38,937 nucleotides of DNA from contig JANWXY010000034.1 of the NCBI GenBank assembly GCA_025057135.1, positions 1-38,937 of the forward strand, in the 5' to 3' direction. Below, one piece after another: positions 8,268 through 16,835 of this stretch (positions are counted from its first letter, which is position 1; every line of letters begins with the position of its first letter). This DNA is from Bacteroidia bacterium. GTDB lineage: Bacteria > Bacteroidota > Bacteroidia > SpSt-205. The position numbers and the translations under genes are program-made. The notes under the pieces were generated by a model. It searched no databases. It had not been told where the DNA came from and saw only the letters and a program-made list of their open reading frames with translations.

Positions 8268-9389
8268 CTACGTGGCAACCTTCAAATGACGCGCATACAA
8301 TCTTTCATACAGCGGTATGATCCGCTTAGCATCATATAAATGGGCAACCCTCAGTGCGCCCATCCTGTAAGCAGCCAGATTATTTACCACTCTAAGCACA
8401 GCTTCGCTGGCCGCAGTGAGATTATTAGGAGGATAAAGAGCGCCACTATCAGAAGAGATGATCTCAGGAAGTCCGCCTACCGAAGCCGCAACTACGGGTA
8501 CTCCGCTTGCCATGGCTTCTAAGGCGGCAAGCCCAAAGCTCTCATAAGCCGAAGTAAGAACAAAAACATCTCCAATAGCCAGAAGAGGAGCCACATCTTG
8601 AATACCCCCAACGAAATGTACATGTCGCCAGACTTGCAGTTCATGCGCCAAGTGCTCACACTGAGCGCGGTCAGGACCATCTCCTATCATCAAAAGGCGA
8701 ACCGCCAGCCCTTTTCTCAGAAGGCGGTCTAAAAGATATAAGATTTGGGTAGTTTGCTTGATGGGACGAAAATTAGAGGCATGGACTAAAAGGATTTCTT
8801 CGGGGGAGGCAAAAGCGGCTCTTAAGTTTGCCTCTCTTTTTTCAGGTGAAAAATAAGTCGTATCTACAAAGTTGGGGATAACTATCGGCGGCTCATCCAG
8901 ATAAAAGCGTTCCTGCGTCTCCTCAGCCAAGGCATAAGATACGGCTGTTACTTCGTTACTGCTCCGCAGAGCTAACCGCACGATGGGGTATAAATCAGGG
9001 TCCTGACTCACTAAGGTCGTATCGGTGCCGTGGAGTGTAGTTACCACGGCGATGGATTTATTCTGGTAGAGCAGGGTCTGACGAGCTAAATATGCACTCA
9101 CAGCATGGGGTATCGCATAATGCACGTGGATAATATCTATGCCCTCTTCGGCTACTCTAACCAGACGCCCCGCCAGCGCACTCTCGTAGGGACGATACCG
9201 AAATAAAGGATACTCTGGTGGAACCACCTGATGAAAGGTAAGATTCGGCAGGCATCCAGTGAGCCTAATAGGTGGGTCCGAAGCGACCAAATGCACAGTA
9301 TGCCCTCTACAAGCCAAATGGCGAGCCAGCTCCGTCGCCACGACCCCACTCCCCCCCATAGTGGGATAACATACAATCGCAATTCTCAC
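8268..9389 (-). CDS. bshA: N-acetyl-alpha-D-glucosaminyl L-malate synthase BshA
   Basis: A 373-residue GT4 enzyme that matches the first enzyme of bacillithiol synthesis, which joins GlcNAc from UDP-GlcNAc to L-malate. The N terminus RIAIVCYPTMGGSGVVATEL is the BshA-type start with its Gly-rich loop. HVHYAIPHA and the donor motif GDGPDR follow, then the E-x7-E pair in ESFGLAALE near residue 280. The start is GTG at 9389, 25 nt after the preceding gene's stop, so it is probably last in the DUF3467 operon. Bacillithiol enzymes are known from Bacteroidota as well as Firmicutes. A generic GT4 is the alternative, but the N-terminal match is specific. Confidence 0.82.
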   Translation of the reverse strand: MRIAIVCYPTMGGSGVVATELARHLACRGHTVHLVASDPPIRLTGCLPNLTFHQVVPPEYPLFRYRPYESALAGRLVRVAEEGIDIIHVHYAIPHAVSAYLARQTLLYQNKSIAVVTTLHGTDTTLVSQDPDLYPIVRLALRSSNEVTAVSYALAEETQERFYLDEPPIVIPNFVDTTYFSPEKREANLRAAFASPEEILLVHASNFRPIKQTTQILYLLDRLLRKGLAVRLLMIGDGPDRAQCEHLAHELQVWRHVHFVGGIQDVAPLLAIGDVFVLTSAYESFGLAALEAMASGVPVVAASVGGLPEIISSDSGALYPPNNLTAASEAVLRVVNNLAAYRMGALRVAHLYDAKRIIPLYERLYARHLKVAT

Positions 9390-9414
9390 ATCGCATCCAA
9401 CAAAATAACCCTTA

Positions 9415-9765
9415 TCAGAGGGTAACCGTGCCCGTATAATCTATCCCCTTGTAGGTAATCCGATATCGCAAAGTCCCCCGCACATGTTTAGCGCCGGGAA
9501 TGCGCCGCTCCCTTTTACCTTGCGGACTAGGCCATTGAAAAAAATACACCACGGAATCTTGCGCTCCCAGAAGGCGCAGTTCAACCATGCCATCAAAAGG
9601 AACTTCATACTTGACGAGGAGTCCATCCTCGCCATCTTTGACGATAGATTCTAATCGGAAAACATTAGGCTTCTTAAGAGGGGGCTGAGCCCCAGCTATA
9701 CCGCAGAAAAACAGTACACCCGCTATTTGAGCTTGGATAAAAGAAGGTAGTCGCAGTCCGTCCAT
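9415..9765 (-). CDS. Small secreted protein, function unknown
   Basis: A 116-residue protein with a signal peptide ending CGIAGA before QPP. The mature part is beta-rich by appearance, with a pattern reminiscent of T9SS-type or Ig-like small domains (VELRLLGAQDSVVYFF, then GTLRYRITYKG), but I do not recognise a family. The start at 9765 overlaps the previous gene by 43 nt; no better Met exists downstream within the signal sequence. It lies between another secreted protein and bshA. Confidence 0.65.
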   Translation of the reverse strand: MDGLRLPSFIQAQIAGVLFFCGIAGAQPPLKKPNVFRLESIVKDGEDGLLVKYEVPFDGMVELRLLGAQDSVVYFFQWPSPQGKRERRIPGAKHVRGTLRYRITYKGIDYTGTVTL

Positions 9766-10286
9766 ATTTCTGTTATCTTTTGGGCAATACGGTTCATCCG
9801 GTCTAAATACTGACGATAAGCAGCCAAAGTCTCCTTTACAGAAGGCGTAAGCTTGTGTACAACCTTTAGCTCACCGAAACGGGTATATACAGCCATAAGA
9901 GCATATTGATGCGGGAGCCATTCAAACTGCATGTCCTTCATGCGAGCAAGAACCGCCTCACTTCCAGAACGAATACGCCCCGTAATCACACGAAATGAAT
10001 CTACGTAGAATGGCAGGCGTTTCGGATAACGCGCTATCTCCATCATCTGATTCAGGGTATCACGCCAAACCCGAAGATACTTCTCTATGGAGTCCAGCTC
10101 AGGTGTATGATAAGTGATAAGCCTGATTATGGTTTGCTGATGAGTTTCAAAAGGAGTAATCGCACTGTCTATGGGTGGTAGGCTGTCTGGCGAAGGCTTC
10201 TTAGAGGGCTGAGCACTAAGGCTAAGCCAACCCAGGACCCCCCAAAGCCACAGGCGGCATCCAGTCATCCTGTACAGAAATTTCAC
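9723..10286 (-). CDS. Secreted alpha-helical protein, function unknown
   Basis: A protein of 187 residues (181 if it starts at the second Met, 10268) with a signal peptide ending WLSLSA before QPSKK, then a Ser/Pro-rich linker. The mature part is rich in charged helices (about 50-187) with regularly spaced Leu, Ile and Arg and may form a helical bundle or coiled coil in the periplasm. No family is recognised. The start overlaps the end of the DUF3467 gene (65 nt from 10286, 47 nt from 10268), which suggests coupled translation. Confidence 0.7.
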   Translation of the reverse strand: MKFLYRMTGCRLWLWGVLGWLSLSAQPSKKPSPDSLPPIDSAITPFETHQQTIIRLITYHTPELDSIEKYLRVWRDTLNQMMEIARYPKRLPFYVDSFRVITGRIRSGSEAVLARMKDMQFEWLPHQYALMAVYTRFGELKVVHKLTPSVKETLAAYRQYLDRMNRIAQKITEIWTDCDYLLLSKLK

Positions 10287-10536
10287 CGAAGCGGCTCTCG
10301 TATTTATTGAGATTGTCTTGCATAGCCATTAGGAGCTTCTTGTAATGATACGGTGAAAGTATCACCCGACTGCGTACCCGCGCCTTGGGAAGTCCAGGAA
10401 GCACCTGCAAAAAATCTATTACAAACTCACTCGGGGTATGGGAGATTATGGCTAAGTTTGAGTAAATGCCGCCAGAGACCTCGTCCGGAAGCTCTACATT
10501 CAGCACATTCTCTTCCTGCGGTTGGCCAGGATTCAT
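10222..10536 (-). CDS. DUF3467 domain protein
   Basis: A 104-residue cytoplasmic protein of the DUF3467 family, whose function is unknown. The core reads as in family members: ELPDEVSGGIYSNL, then SEFVIDFLQ, PKARVRSRVILSP and HYKKLLMAMQDNL, followed by a short variable tail. The frame is open much further upstream, but the start at 10536 is preferred because the homology begins there and a promoter box lies 4 nt before it. It heads the operon with two secreted proteins and bshA, and is divergent from the AsmA-like gene with only 19 nt between start codons. Confidence 0.87.
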   Translation of the reverse strand: MNPGQPQEENVLNVELPDEVSGGIYSNLAIISHTPSEFVIDFLQVLPGLPKARVRSRVILSPYHYKKLLMAMQDNLNKYESRFGEISVQDDWMPPVALGGPGLA

Positions 10537-10540
10537 GAAG

Positions 10541-10548
10541 CAAAGGTA
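10541..10548 (-). promoter_or_regulatory. -7 box of the DUF3467 operon, leaderless spacing
   Basis: Minus-strand TACCTTTG is an exact TAnnTTTG match and ends 4 nt before the ATG at 10536. In Bacteroidota this element is centred about 7 nt before the transcription start, so the mRNA should begin at or next to the start codon. The box lies in the 19-nt gap to the divergent AsmA-like gene. Confidence 0.68.
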
Positions 10549-10555
10549 ACGCTTT

Positions 10556-13420
10556 ATGACAAAGCTCCTGCCAATTTTCCCCTGGATAGAAACAGCCATA
10601 AGGTGGGGCGTAGAAATGCTTCTGAGCTTTCTGGTCGGGTCCCAGATAAGCATTGGACGCATAGAGCGGCTGTATATAGGCATAGATGGCAGCTGGAGCG
10701 TATCGCTCACGCAAGTTCGCATACAAGGCACGATACCAGGAGACACCTTCCCCATAGCTCGGCTAAATAAGGTTAGTCTGCATGGTAAAGGCAAGCAGAT
10801 TGATACGGTCGCTATCACGGGCGGTGAGGTGACCCTCATCCGCCTAAGTAAATCCAACAAGAATTTCCGCCTTTTCCCGAAAAGAAGTGAAGCGGGAGCA
10901 TCCCAGAACTTTGTCCTGAGGGCACAGTCTCTACACTTTCATCTATTCAACTTTCCGTCCAAAACTTTTCTCAATCTCGTGTTAGACAGCCTCTGCGGGC
11001 AAGTGCGCATAGATAGCCTCTCAGTTCAAATATCACACGGAAGTACCGGCCTTCATGCTAAGGAGATATGCATCCACGAGACAAAATGGGTTCCTTCCGC
11101 CCCATTGTCTCTGCACATAGAAGGTATTTATCACAAGCTTACAGACCTCTGGCAAAAGGCCAATCTACATCTCATAGCCGCCGAAGGGCAACTGAACTTT
11201 TCAGGGGATATTGAACGGTGGGAAATTCCTACAGGGCATATAGGCGGGTTTATTGATAGCTCTCTTATTCAGACGCTGTCTGGTACAGGTTCGGACTGGA
11301 TAGGCTCCAAAAATATCTATTTCTGCGGAGAAACGCGTCAGCTTCAGTACGAGCTGCGCCTCACGGGAGCGTGGCGCATGGGTCAATATGACGCTTGTAT
11401 TAGAGGGAAAAAAGACACTATCCACTATCTGGCCGCCGAACTCACAGCCTCTCCATGGAGCAGACTATATTTATGTGGCACACCAGACGGAATGTGCGTC
11501 AGCGGCGTGATCGCCTATCAGAAGCTTGTAGCCTCTATCAAGGGGAGCTTGGACATCATATCCCGCAGAGGTTCTCTGATTCTCAGCAGACCCGAGGGAG
11601 ACTTTGTACAAGCCACTGGTACGCTCTCAAACATAACCTTTACAGGGACCTTAGGGGACATTCCACTAAAAGGGCGATGGCAACCGAGCCATCCCCTTTA
11701 TATTCAAATAGACACAGCGGAGGTCGGCGCCATCCAGCGAGCATTAGCGCCCTATACACCACTTCTGCGGGGTGGTGGCTCCCTTCCTGTGGAAGCGCAT
11801 GCAAACTGTATTTTCTGGGCTGACTATGGGGCTCTACACCGTGTCCGCTTTTTGAGCCAAAATGGGAAAATCCTAATCTCAGGAACTGGACAAGTAAAAA
11901 AGCTGCCTGTGCAGCCTCAGGTAAGGATTAGTACAACAGCTGGTTTCAGCACGGGGGTAATCGTTTTAGACTCCCCCGAAGGTTATCTACATGCAGAGTG
12001 GCGAGGGGATACAGCCGAGATTTCTCTCACAGGGCGATGGGAGGAGGTAGTAGGAGAGATAAATGCCCAAGCTTTTCTTACAGAGAGGCGCGCTTATCTG
12101 CGAAATGCAGGGATAATTTTCCCGACAGGTGATCGGCTTTCCCTGGGCGGGAGTTTGACTATGGACAGTGCTGATGTGGTAGCAGAAGGCAGTGCCCCCC
12201 TCCCATGGCTACTGCGATACCTACCTATACATGGATTGGAACTGCACGAGGGTGTTATGAGTATCCACTTCTGCGCAAGCGGTGAATGGGATACGCTCCT
12301 GCAGTGGGCTAATCCATCCGAAGGTCATGTAGCGATAAAAGATGCCCGAGGGTTCTTTCCCACCGTTGGCCTACCACTTCACAACTTTTCAGCTGAACTG
12401 TCCTACTCTCCAAAAGCTACGGTTCTACACCGGCTTTCAACAGATATTGGTAGCCTGAGCTTGAGGGCTGACGGTCAGGTAGAAGGGGCTCTGAGCTACC
12501 TTTATACAGATTGGTATCGCCTAAAAGGAGAGCTACACATAGAAGCCGCACATTTAGTGCTTTCAGAGGTCTGGCGAAAAGTTGAGCAAAGGAGAGCCCA
12601 ATCTCGTTTTCGCTTTCCCTCTCAGCTCAATGCCCGAATAAGCCTTAGCGTGAAAGATGTAGATTTCCTTGGCATCAATATCCAGTCGGCTCATATTTCT
12701 GGCTCAATAGAGGAAACAGCGGCATTTGTGGATACGATGATGATTTTTTACAAGGGGGCTGAACTCACAGGCCGTGCCGCCTTAGATATGCAAGATAGTA
12801 GCTGCTACATGGTAGTAGGGCGGCTTTTTGTACAGAGGCTACCCGTAGATCAGTTTCTGCGAGATATGCGAGTTGAAAATATCCCGACCCTCCAAAGGCT
12901 GGGCATAAAGGGAATCTTCGCTGGGGACATGCAGGTCAGTCTCCGATTTACACCAGAAATCAGATGGCTTCATCAGAGTGGTCTATATGCTACGGGAAGC
13001 ATCTCTGCCGGTCGAATCAAAACCCCTCGCTTCATGCGCTGGTTGCGTCCGTATTATCTGAATGCCTACAAGGATAGCTTAGATTTTTTCGCACGAGTAT
13101 CTGATCTCTCGGTCAGTAATGGGTTTTTGCGCCTCCCCACAGCTTTATTGCTGAGCCGAGTCGCAGCTTTTGAGGTATCGGGATATCATCACTTTCCGAC
13201 GGACCGCTTCTTATACCGCATACAAGCTATGCGTGTGCGTCGTCGCGTCCAAAGACATCCTAACTTAGAGGCTCTGGCGGCGGCTTTTGAAGAGCTCATA
13301 GATCAAAGTATCGGTCTGATTTATGTGGAGAAGGAGGGAGATAAGGTTGTTTGGCGCTACCCGTGGCGGTATCTTTTGAAGAGGCTTGTAGCACTACCCA
13401 AACGCCCATCGCAAAAATAA
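10556..13420 (+). CDS. AsmA-like large envelope protein
   Basis: A 954-residue protein with the layout of the AsmA/TamB-like group, which are periplasm-spanning beta-rich bridges implicated in lipid or outer-membrane traffic. A short N-terminal hydrophobic stretch (about 14-28) could act as a membrane anchor. It is followed by long runs of alternating beta-strand patterns. An AsmA_2-like C-terminal region is suggested by repeated VEGALSYLYTDWYRLKGEL-type elements and a basic tail. The start at 10556 is forced by an in-frame TAA at 10547-10549. The operon is a single gene. The assignment rests on overall pattern and size, so the family is moderately sure and the cargo unknown. Confidence 0.75.
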   Translation: MTKLLPIFPWIETAIRWGVEMLLSFLVGSQISIGRIERLYIGIDGSWSVSLTQVRIQGTIPGDTFPIARLNKVSLHGKGKQIDTVAITGGEVTLIRLSKSNKNFRLFPKRSEAGASQNFVLRAQSLHFHLFNFPSKTFLNLVLDSLCGQVRIDSLSVQISHGSTGLHAKEICIHETKWVPSAPLSLHIEGIYHKLTDLWQKANLHLIAAEGQLNFSGDIERWEIPTGHIGGFIDSSLIQTLSGTGSDWIGSKNIYFCGETRQLQYELRLTGAWRMGQYDACIRGKKDTIHYLAAELTASPWSRLYLCGTPDGMCVSGVIAYQKLVASIKGSLDIISRRGSLILSRPEGDFVQATGTLSNITFTGTLGDIPLKGRWQPSHPLYIQIDTAEVGAIQRALAPYTPLLRGGGSLPVEAHANCIFWADYGALHRVRFLSQNGKILISGTGQVKKLPVQPQVRISTTAGFSTGVIVLDSPEGYLHAEWRGDTAEISLTGRWEEVVGEINAQAFLTERRAYLRNAGIIFPTGDRLSLGGSLTMDSADVVAEGSAPLPWLLRYLPIHGLELHEGVMSIHFCASGEWDTLLQWANPSEGHVAIKDARGFFPTVGLPLHNFSAELSYSPKATVLHRLSTDIGSLSLRADGQVEGALSYLYTDWYRLKGELHIEAAHLVLSEVWRKVEQRRAQSRFRFPSQLNARISLSVKDVDFLGINIQSAHISGSIEETAAFVDTMMIFYKGAELTGRAALDMQDSSCYMVVGRLFVQRLPVDQFLRDMRVENIPTLQRLGIKGIFAGDMQVSLRFTPEIRWLHQSGLYATGSISAGRIKTPRFMRWLRPYYLNAYKDSLDFFARVSDLSVSNGFLRLPTALLLSRVAAFEVSGYHHFPTDRFLYRIQAMRVRRRVQRHPNLEALAAAFEELIDQSIGLIYVEKEGDKVVWRYPWRYLLKRLVALPKRPSQK

Positions 13421-13468
13421 ACATAGAACGCCTCTCTTGCATCTTTCATGACCAAGCCTATACTAACC

Positions 13469-13488
13469 CTATGAGGCTAACCTCATAG
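13469..13488. repeat. Perfect inverted repeat between convergent genes
   Basis: CTATGAGG and CCTCATAG form a perfect 8-bp stem with a 4-nt CTAA loop. It sits in the 155-nt gap between the end of the AsmA-like gene and the end of the NVGIGT gene. There is no T-run directly after the stem on either strand, so it is not a classical intrinsic terminator. It may still shape the 3' ends of both transcripts. Confidence 0.5.
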
Positions 13489-13575
13489 ATAGCCCAACTA
13501 ACCAGAGGAAAACCTAAGTCAGCTCCTGAAGTATGCAGGGGCTTTATAGGGAGCCTCCAATGCCGTTTTTTTCCT

Positions 13576-14991
13576 TTACGGCGTCTGAATATAAGATGAC
13601 ACAGGGATGGCGAAAAGCTGATCTTCGTGCCAGTATCCCGTTCCAAAGTTACTTATATTGGATGGAGGGTTAGGTCCGTAGTGCTGCACTCTCGCGAGGA
13701 GATAGTATGTCTTATTCCCCGACGTGTTATTATGGATGGTTATTTGACCAGATACCAAACCATACTCAGACGGACCCGCAGCAAATCCACTTATAAGGGG
13801 AGAACCTATGACATCAGAAGAGCAATACGGATAAGTGCTGCAAGTGGTATTATCCCCCAGAGTAGTCCGAACCCATGTCACCATGTCATGATTCAGTGTA
13901 GGAGCTGACCTTATGATGAAAGTTCCATATACTACCCATGTACCCGGAGGGAGCGTAATATAGCTTCCCGTGTATTGCCATGTAGTCCCGACATTGATTG
14001 TATTTGTCCCACCAGGGAGCTTCCCTCTGACCATCGGAGCATGTGTGGGCGTAGAGAAACGATGCCACAGCGTACCTTGCCAGTAATAAAGTCCTGGCGT
14101 GACAGCAAATACTCCCGAGCCACTGGTGTTTGTATTATATACCACCATACCGTCTATCGGCCCCCCTATGAGCCCCCATGTAGCTCTATCTTGGAGAGCA
14201 ACCTGGGGGAAAAGAACTCCTTGTTGCCCGCCACCGTCTATATGTAACCTTGCGCCTAAATGGGGGTCTATGGTGCCGATACCGACATTTCCAAATGCGT
14301 CAATAACCATTCTCGTCTGAGGAGCGGCTCCACGGGTGCGCCTTCCAGCCGGATTAATATTTCCCCCGGGAGAGGTCAAAAAGGCCAATCCGCCAGCCCA
14401 TCCGCCGTCATCATCATTCAGATCAGCCACCCCAATCACCTGAGCTACACTCCAGTTATCACCACTAGCATTAGTAACCCGAAAGTCTATGAGTGAACCC
14501 ACCCATCCATTTAGACTTTTACTCGGAGAGTGGCGGCGAGTCAGAACAAGGTCTGCCTTCTCTGAGCCGTAGCTCAAAGCACCGGAAGAAGCATCAACCT
14601 GAGGATCCGTACTTCCAGTATTCACATCTATAACCCCCTCAGGTGCAGTTGTTCGTACGCCTACCAGAGGCGCAGTGGTAACTGTCAAAAGGTCAACTGC
14701 TGGCGTCCAGAGCCGAGCAGTATTATCTGGAGCATACCACACAAATCTATCTCCCGCAGCAGGAGTACTAGGCCAGGATGATAAGGTCCGTCTCACGAAA
14801 GAAAGCTCAGCAGAGCTGCCAGTGGCTACTATCCTGCCCTCTGCTTGCCCTATATCAAAAGGGCCCACAGTCAGAGTAGCATTTGAACCCGCTACGTGAA
14901 GACGAGTAGCAGGTGTAGCGGTACCGATACCTACATTCTGCGCATAGATGCCTAAAATGCAAGCCAAACCTATAAGCATGCGCGCCATCAT
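13576..14991 (-). CDS. NVGIGT-repeat secreted surface protein
   Basis: A 471-residue secreted protein with a signal peptide ending LGIYA before Gln. Two NVGIGT motifs (19-24 and 235-240), each followed by a P-x-x-RLHV/RLHI stretch, are typical of Bacteroidota surface proteins related to tail-fibre and chaperone-of-endosialidase-like domains. Between them is a beta-rich segment with DFRVTNASGDNW. Near residue 280 the familiar MVYNT...GLYYWQGTLW pattern appears. The C-terminal ~150 residues look like a separate jelly-roll domain (TWVVYGTFIIRSA). No T9SS sorting tail is evident. The role is unknown; adhesion or surface display is an inference. Confidence 0.8.
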   Translation of the reverse strand: MMARMLIGLACILGIYAQNVGIGTATPATRLHVAGSNATLTVGPFDIGQAEGRIVATGSSAELSFVRRTLSSWPSTPAAGDRFVWYAPDNTARLWTPAVDLLTVTTAPLVGVRTTAPEGVIDVNTGSTDPQVDASSGALSYGSEKADLVLTRRHSPSKSLNGWVGSLIDFRVTNASGDNWSVAQVIGVADLNDDDGGWAGGLAFLTSPGGNINPAGRRTRGAAPQTRMVIDAFGNVGIGTIDPHLGARLHIDGGGQQGVLFPQVALQDRATWGLIGGPIDGMVVYNTNTSGSGVFAVTPGLYYWQGTLWHRFSTPTHAPMVRGKLPGGTNTINVGTTWQYTGSYITLPPGTWVVYGTFIIRSAPTLNHDMVTWVRTTLGDNTTCSTYPYCSSDVIGSPLISGFAAGPSEYGLVSGQITIHNNTSGNKTYYLLARVQHYGPNPPSNISNFGTGYWHEDQLFAIPVSSYIQTP

Positions 14992-14995
14992 ACCA

Positions 14996-15003
14996 CAAAA
15001 TTA
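14996..15003 (-). promoter_or_regulatory. -7 box of the NVGIGT gene, leaderless spacing
   Basis: Minus-strand TAATTTTG matches TAnnTTTG exactly and ends 4 nt before the first ATG of an ATGATG pair at 14991. The spacing again predicts a leaderless message. It also supports transcription separate from the upstream AAA ATPase operon, whose last gene stops at 15147. Confidence 0.65.
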
Positions 15004-15146
15004 CAACCAATCAGAATATCAAAAATACCCAGTCAGCAGCCAAGAGTGCTGCGTAAAATGCCTATCACTTTATACCTGAGATAAGATGTACTCACGAAAG
15101 ATATTCCCGCACATGGAGCTTAGGAACCAACGGGTCGGTAAATCTA

Positions 15147-16835
15147 TCAGCTACCCCGCATATTCTCCCGCAGAGTGGATAACTGGGCAAAAACCTCCTC
15201 TCTCCGAAGATTCTGATACACAGGTGGCAGAAAGCTACGACGGGTACATTCTAAGACAGCTAAGTAAGTCATGTAAGCCACCTCCTCGGGATAGTTTGGT
15301 GGAAGGAAGTCAGAAAGGGCAGCCTCTACATCCGCCCATACAGGCGTAGAGCGACCATGCGTGAGGCATACAAAACGGGCTCGCGTAAGAATAGCTTCCC
15401 ATTCAGCCCCAGAAAAAGCAGGTATTTTCTCCCAAAACTCGTCCGAAGCAGGAAGTTCCAAAGCCGACAATCCTAACCTATGCGCTATATGGGTGACTAC
15501 CTCCCGTTTTTCCTGTGGTGTAGTTGGGGGGAAAAGCGGAATATGCTCCTCTGCCCGTCCCTGTCGCTTGATATCTACGGGGAGAAGGTCTGGACGAGCG
15601 GTCGCTAAAAACCACAGAATACGCCCCCGATGGCGTGGGTCACTCATGAAGTTAGCCAAGCGTCCAAAAACCCGAGCGCTAACCCCCCCGTCCCCTTCAC
15701 GCTCCCTTCCGCCTAACTGCGTGTCAGCCTCATCTATGAATACAGCGATAGGCGCCAGGGCTTCCAGAAGGGCGAGTAGTCGCTCTAAGTTAGCTTCTGT
15801 CTCTCCGACCCACTTAGAACGAAAATTCTTAAGCTGAACCATAGGCATCCCGAGCTCCCCTGCGAAGCAGCGTAGGAGAAAAGTTTTTCCAGTCCCCACA
15901 GGTCCCGTTATGAGGAAGCCCATAGGCACGACCTCGGTATGCCCTTCCTTCAGCGCCCGAACAAGGGCGCGCAGGTAAGCCTTGGCAGCATGATGCCCTG
16001 CCACCGCATCCAGGGTAAGGTCAGTACGCATAAACTCCAATAATCCTCCGGCCTGTGCCTCAACAAGCTGCTGCTTTCTCTGCATAAGCTGCCCCTCTGA
16101 CCAAGGAGCCGGACATTCAGCTATCTCGGCGAGCAGCTTCTCTATCTGAATAAGCGTAAGGCCCCCCGTAGCTAAGGTCAGGACATGAATAGAGACCCCG
16201 CCCGATTTTTCGGAGACTGACGGACGCACTTCTATCTGATGCCGGATAAAGGCATACCTCTCTTCCGCAGTAGGATAGGCAATCCGAATGCTGGAAAGAT
16301 GTGGATTAGCAATGAGCTTGGGATGAAGCTCGCTCAGACTTTCCGCTAATAGGATGATAGTAATATCCGATTGGATAAATAAAGGCGATTGAGCCCACTG
16401 GAGAAGGTAAAGCAGCGTAATACGCTCCTCAGCGGAAGCTGCATAGCTCCCCGTATTGGGAATGAGGATTTCGCCAAACTCTATGATAAATGCAATGCGG
16501 CGCCGTTCTTTGAGCCGCTGCTGAAAATACAAGTGGAGTAAAGGAAACAGCTCCGCAGGAGAGCGTGGCAGCCCACCTCGCTCACCAGAGAATGTCTGTA
16601 AATCCCTATGCGCTGCTTCATCTCGGGCAAATAGACCAGAAGCCCGATTGTAGAAAAAGACCAGCTCACGGCGACGAAAAAGAACCGAAGCGTAAAAATC
16701 CCGAGGCATGTAGGCTTTACCCTCGTACCAGATATAGTCATGAACATTTCCATGCAAGATAAAAAGGGCAGTACGCCCAGCATAATATTGCCGCGCAAGC
16801 TCCTCTACCCAGAGAGGCAAGATAGAACGGCTCAT
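15147..16835 (-). CDS. AAA+ ATPase with degenerate N-terminal AAA-like half
   Basis: A 562-residue cytoplasmic ATPase of the classic AAA group. The C-terminal domain has Walker A GPVGTGKT (311-318), a pore-loop-like FRSKWVGETE (338-347), Walker B AVFIDEAD (364-371) and a sensor-1 stretch WFLATARPDLLP. The N-terminal half carries FILHGNVHDYIW (25-36) and stretches resembling a Walker B (IAFIIEFGEIL, 114-124) and sensor 1 (DITIILLAES, 157-166), but no Walker A. It therefore looks like a dead AAA domain, as in some Ycf46-type proteins. The start overlaps the upstream asparaginase stop as TAATG. Substrate and partner are unknown; the operon links it to two secreted proteins. Confidence 0.85.
   Translation of the reverse strand: MSRSILPLWVEELARQYYAGRTALFILHGNVHDYIWYEGKAYMPRDFYASVLFRRRELVFFYNRASGLFARDEAAHRDLQTFSGERGGLPRSPAELFPLLHLYFQQRLKERRRIAFIIEFGEILIPNTGSYAASAEERITLLYLLQWAQSPLFIQSDITIILLAESLSELHPKLIANPHLSSIRIAYPTAEERYAFIRHQIEVRPSVSEKSGGVSIHVLTLATGGLTLIQIEKLLAEIAECPAPWSEGQLMQRKQQLVEAQAGGLLEFMRTDLTLDAVAGHHAAKAYLRALVRALKEGHTEVVPMGFLITGPVGTGKTFLLRCFAGELGMPMVQLKNFRSKWVGETEANLERLLALLEALAPIAVFIDEADTQLGGREREGDGGVSARVFGRLANFMSDPRHRGRILWFLATARPDLLPVDIKRQGRAEEHIPLFPPTTPQEKREVVTHIAHRLGLSALELPASDEFWEKIPAFSGAEWEAILTRARFVCLTHGRSTPVWADVEAALSDFLPPNYPEEVAYMTYLAVLECTRRSFLPPVYQNLRREEVFAQLSTLRENMRGS

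Noticed and set aside
10427-10726. 99-codon minus-strand ORF over the DUF3467 and AsmA-like starts
   Set aside because: It overlaps two supported genes in other frames and has no homology-like pattern.
10537-10860. Longer DUF3467 open frame from 10860
   Set aside because: The extra 108 codons run antisense through the AsmA-like gene and show no family similarity. DUF3467 similarity starts at 10536 and a promoter box sits 4 nt upstream.
13562-13582. GCCGT / ACGGC inverted repeat with T-run as a terminator
   Set aside because: The stem is only 5 bp with an 11-nt loop, the T-run lies inside the loop, and it overlaps the stop codon of the NVGIGT gene.
15086-15349. 87-codon plus-strand ORF at the end of the AAA gene
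   Set aside because: Antisense shadow of the AAA ATPase C-terminus; no promoter box or domain.
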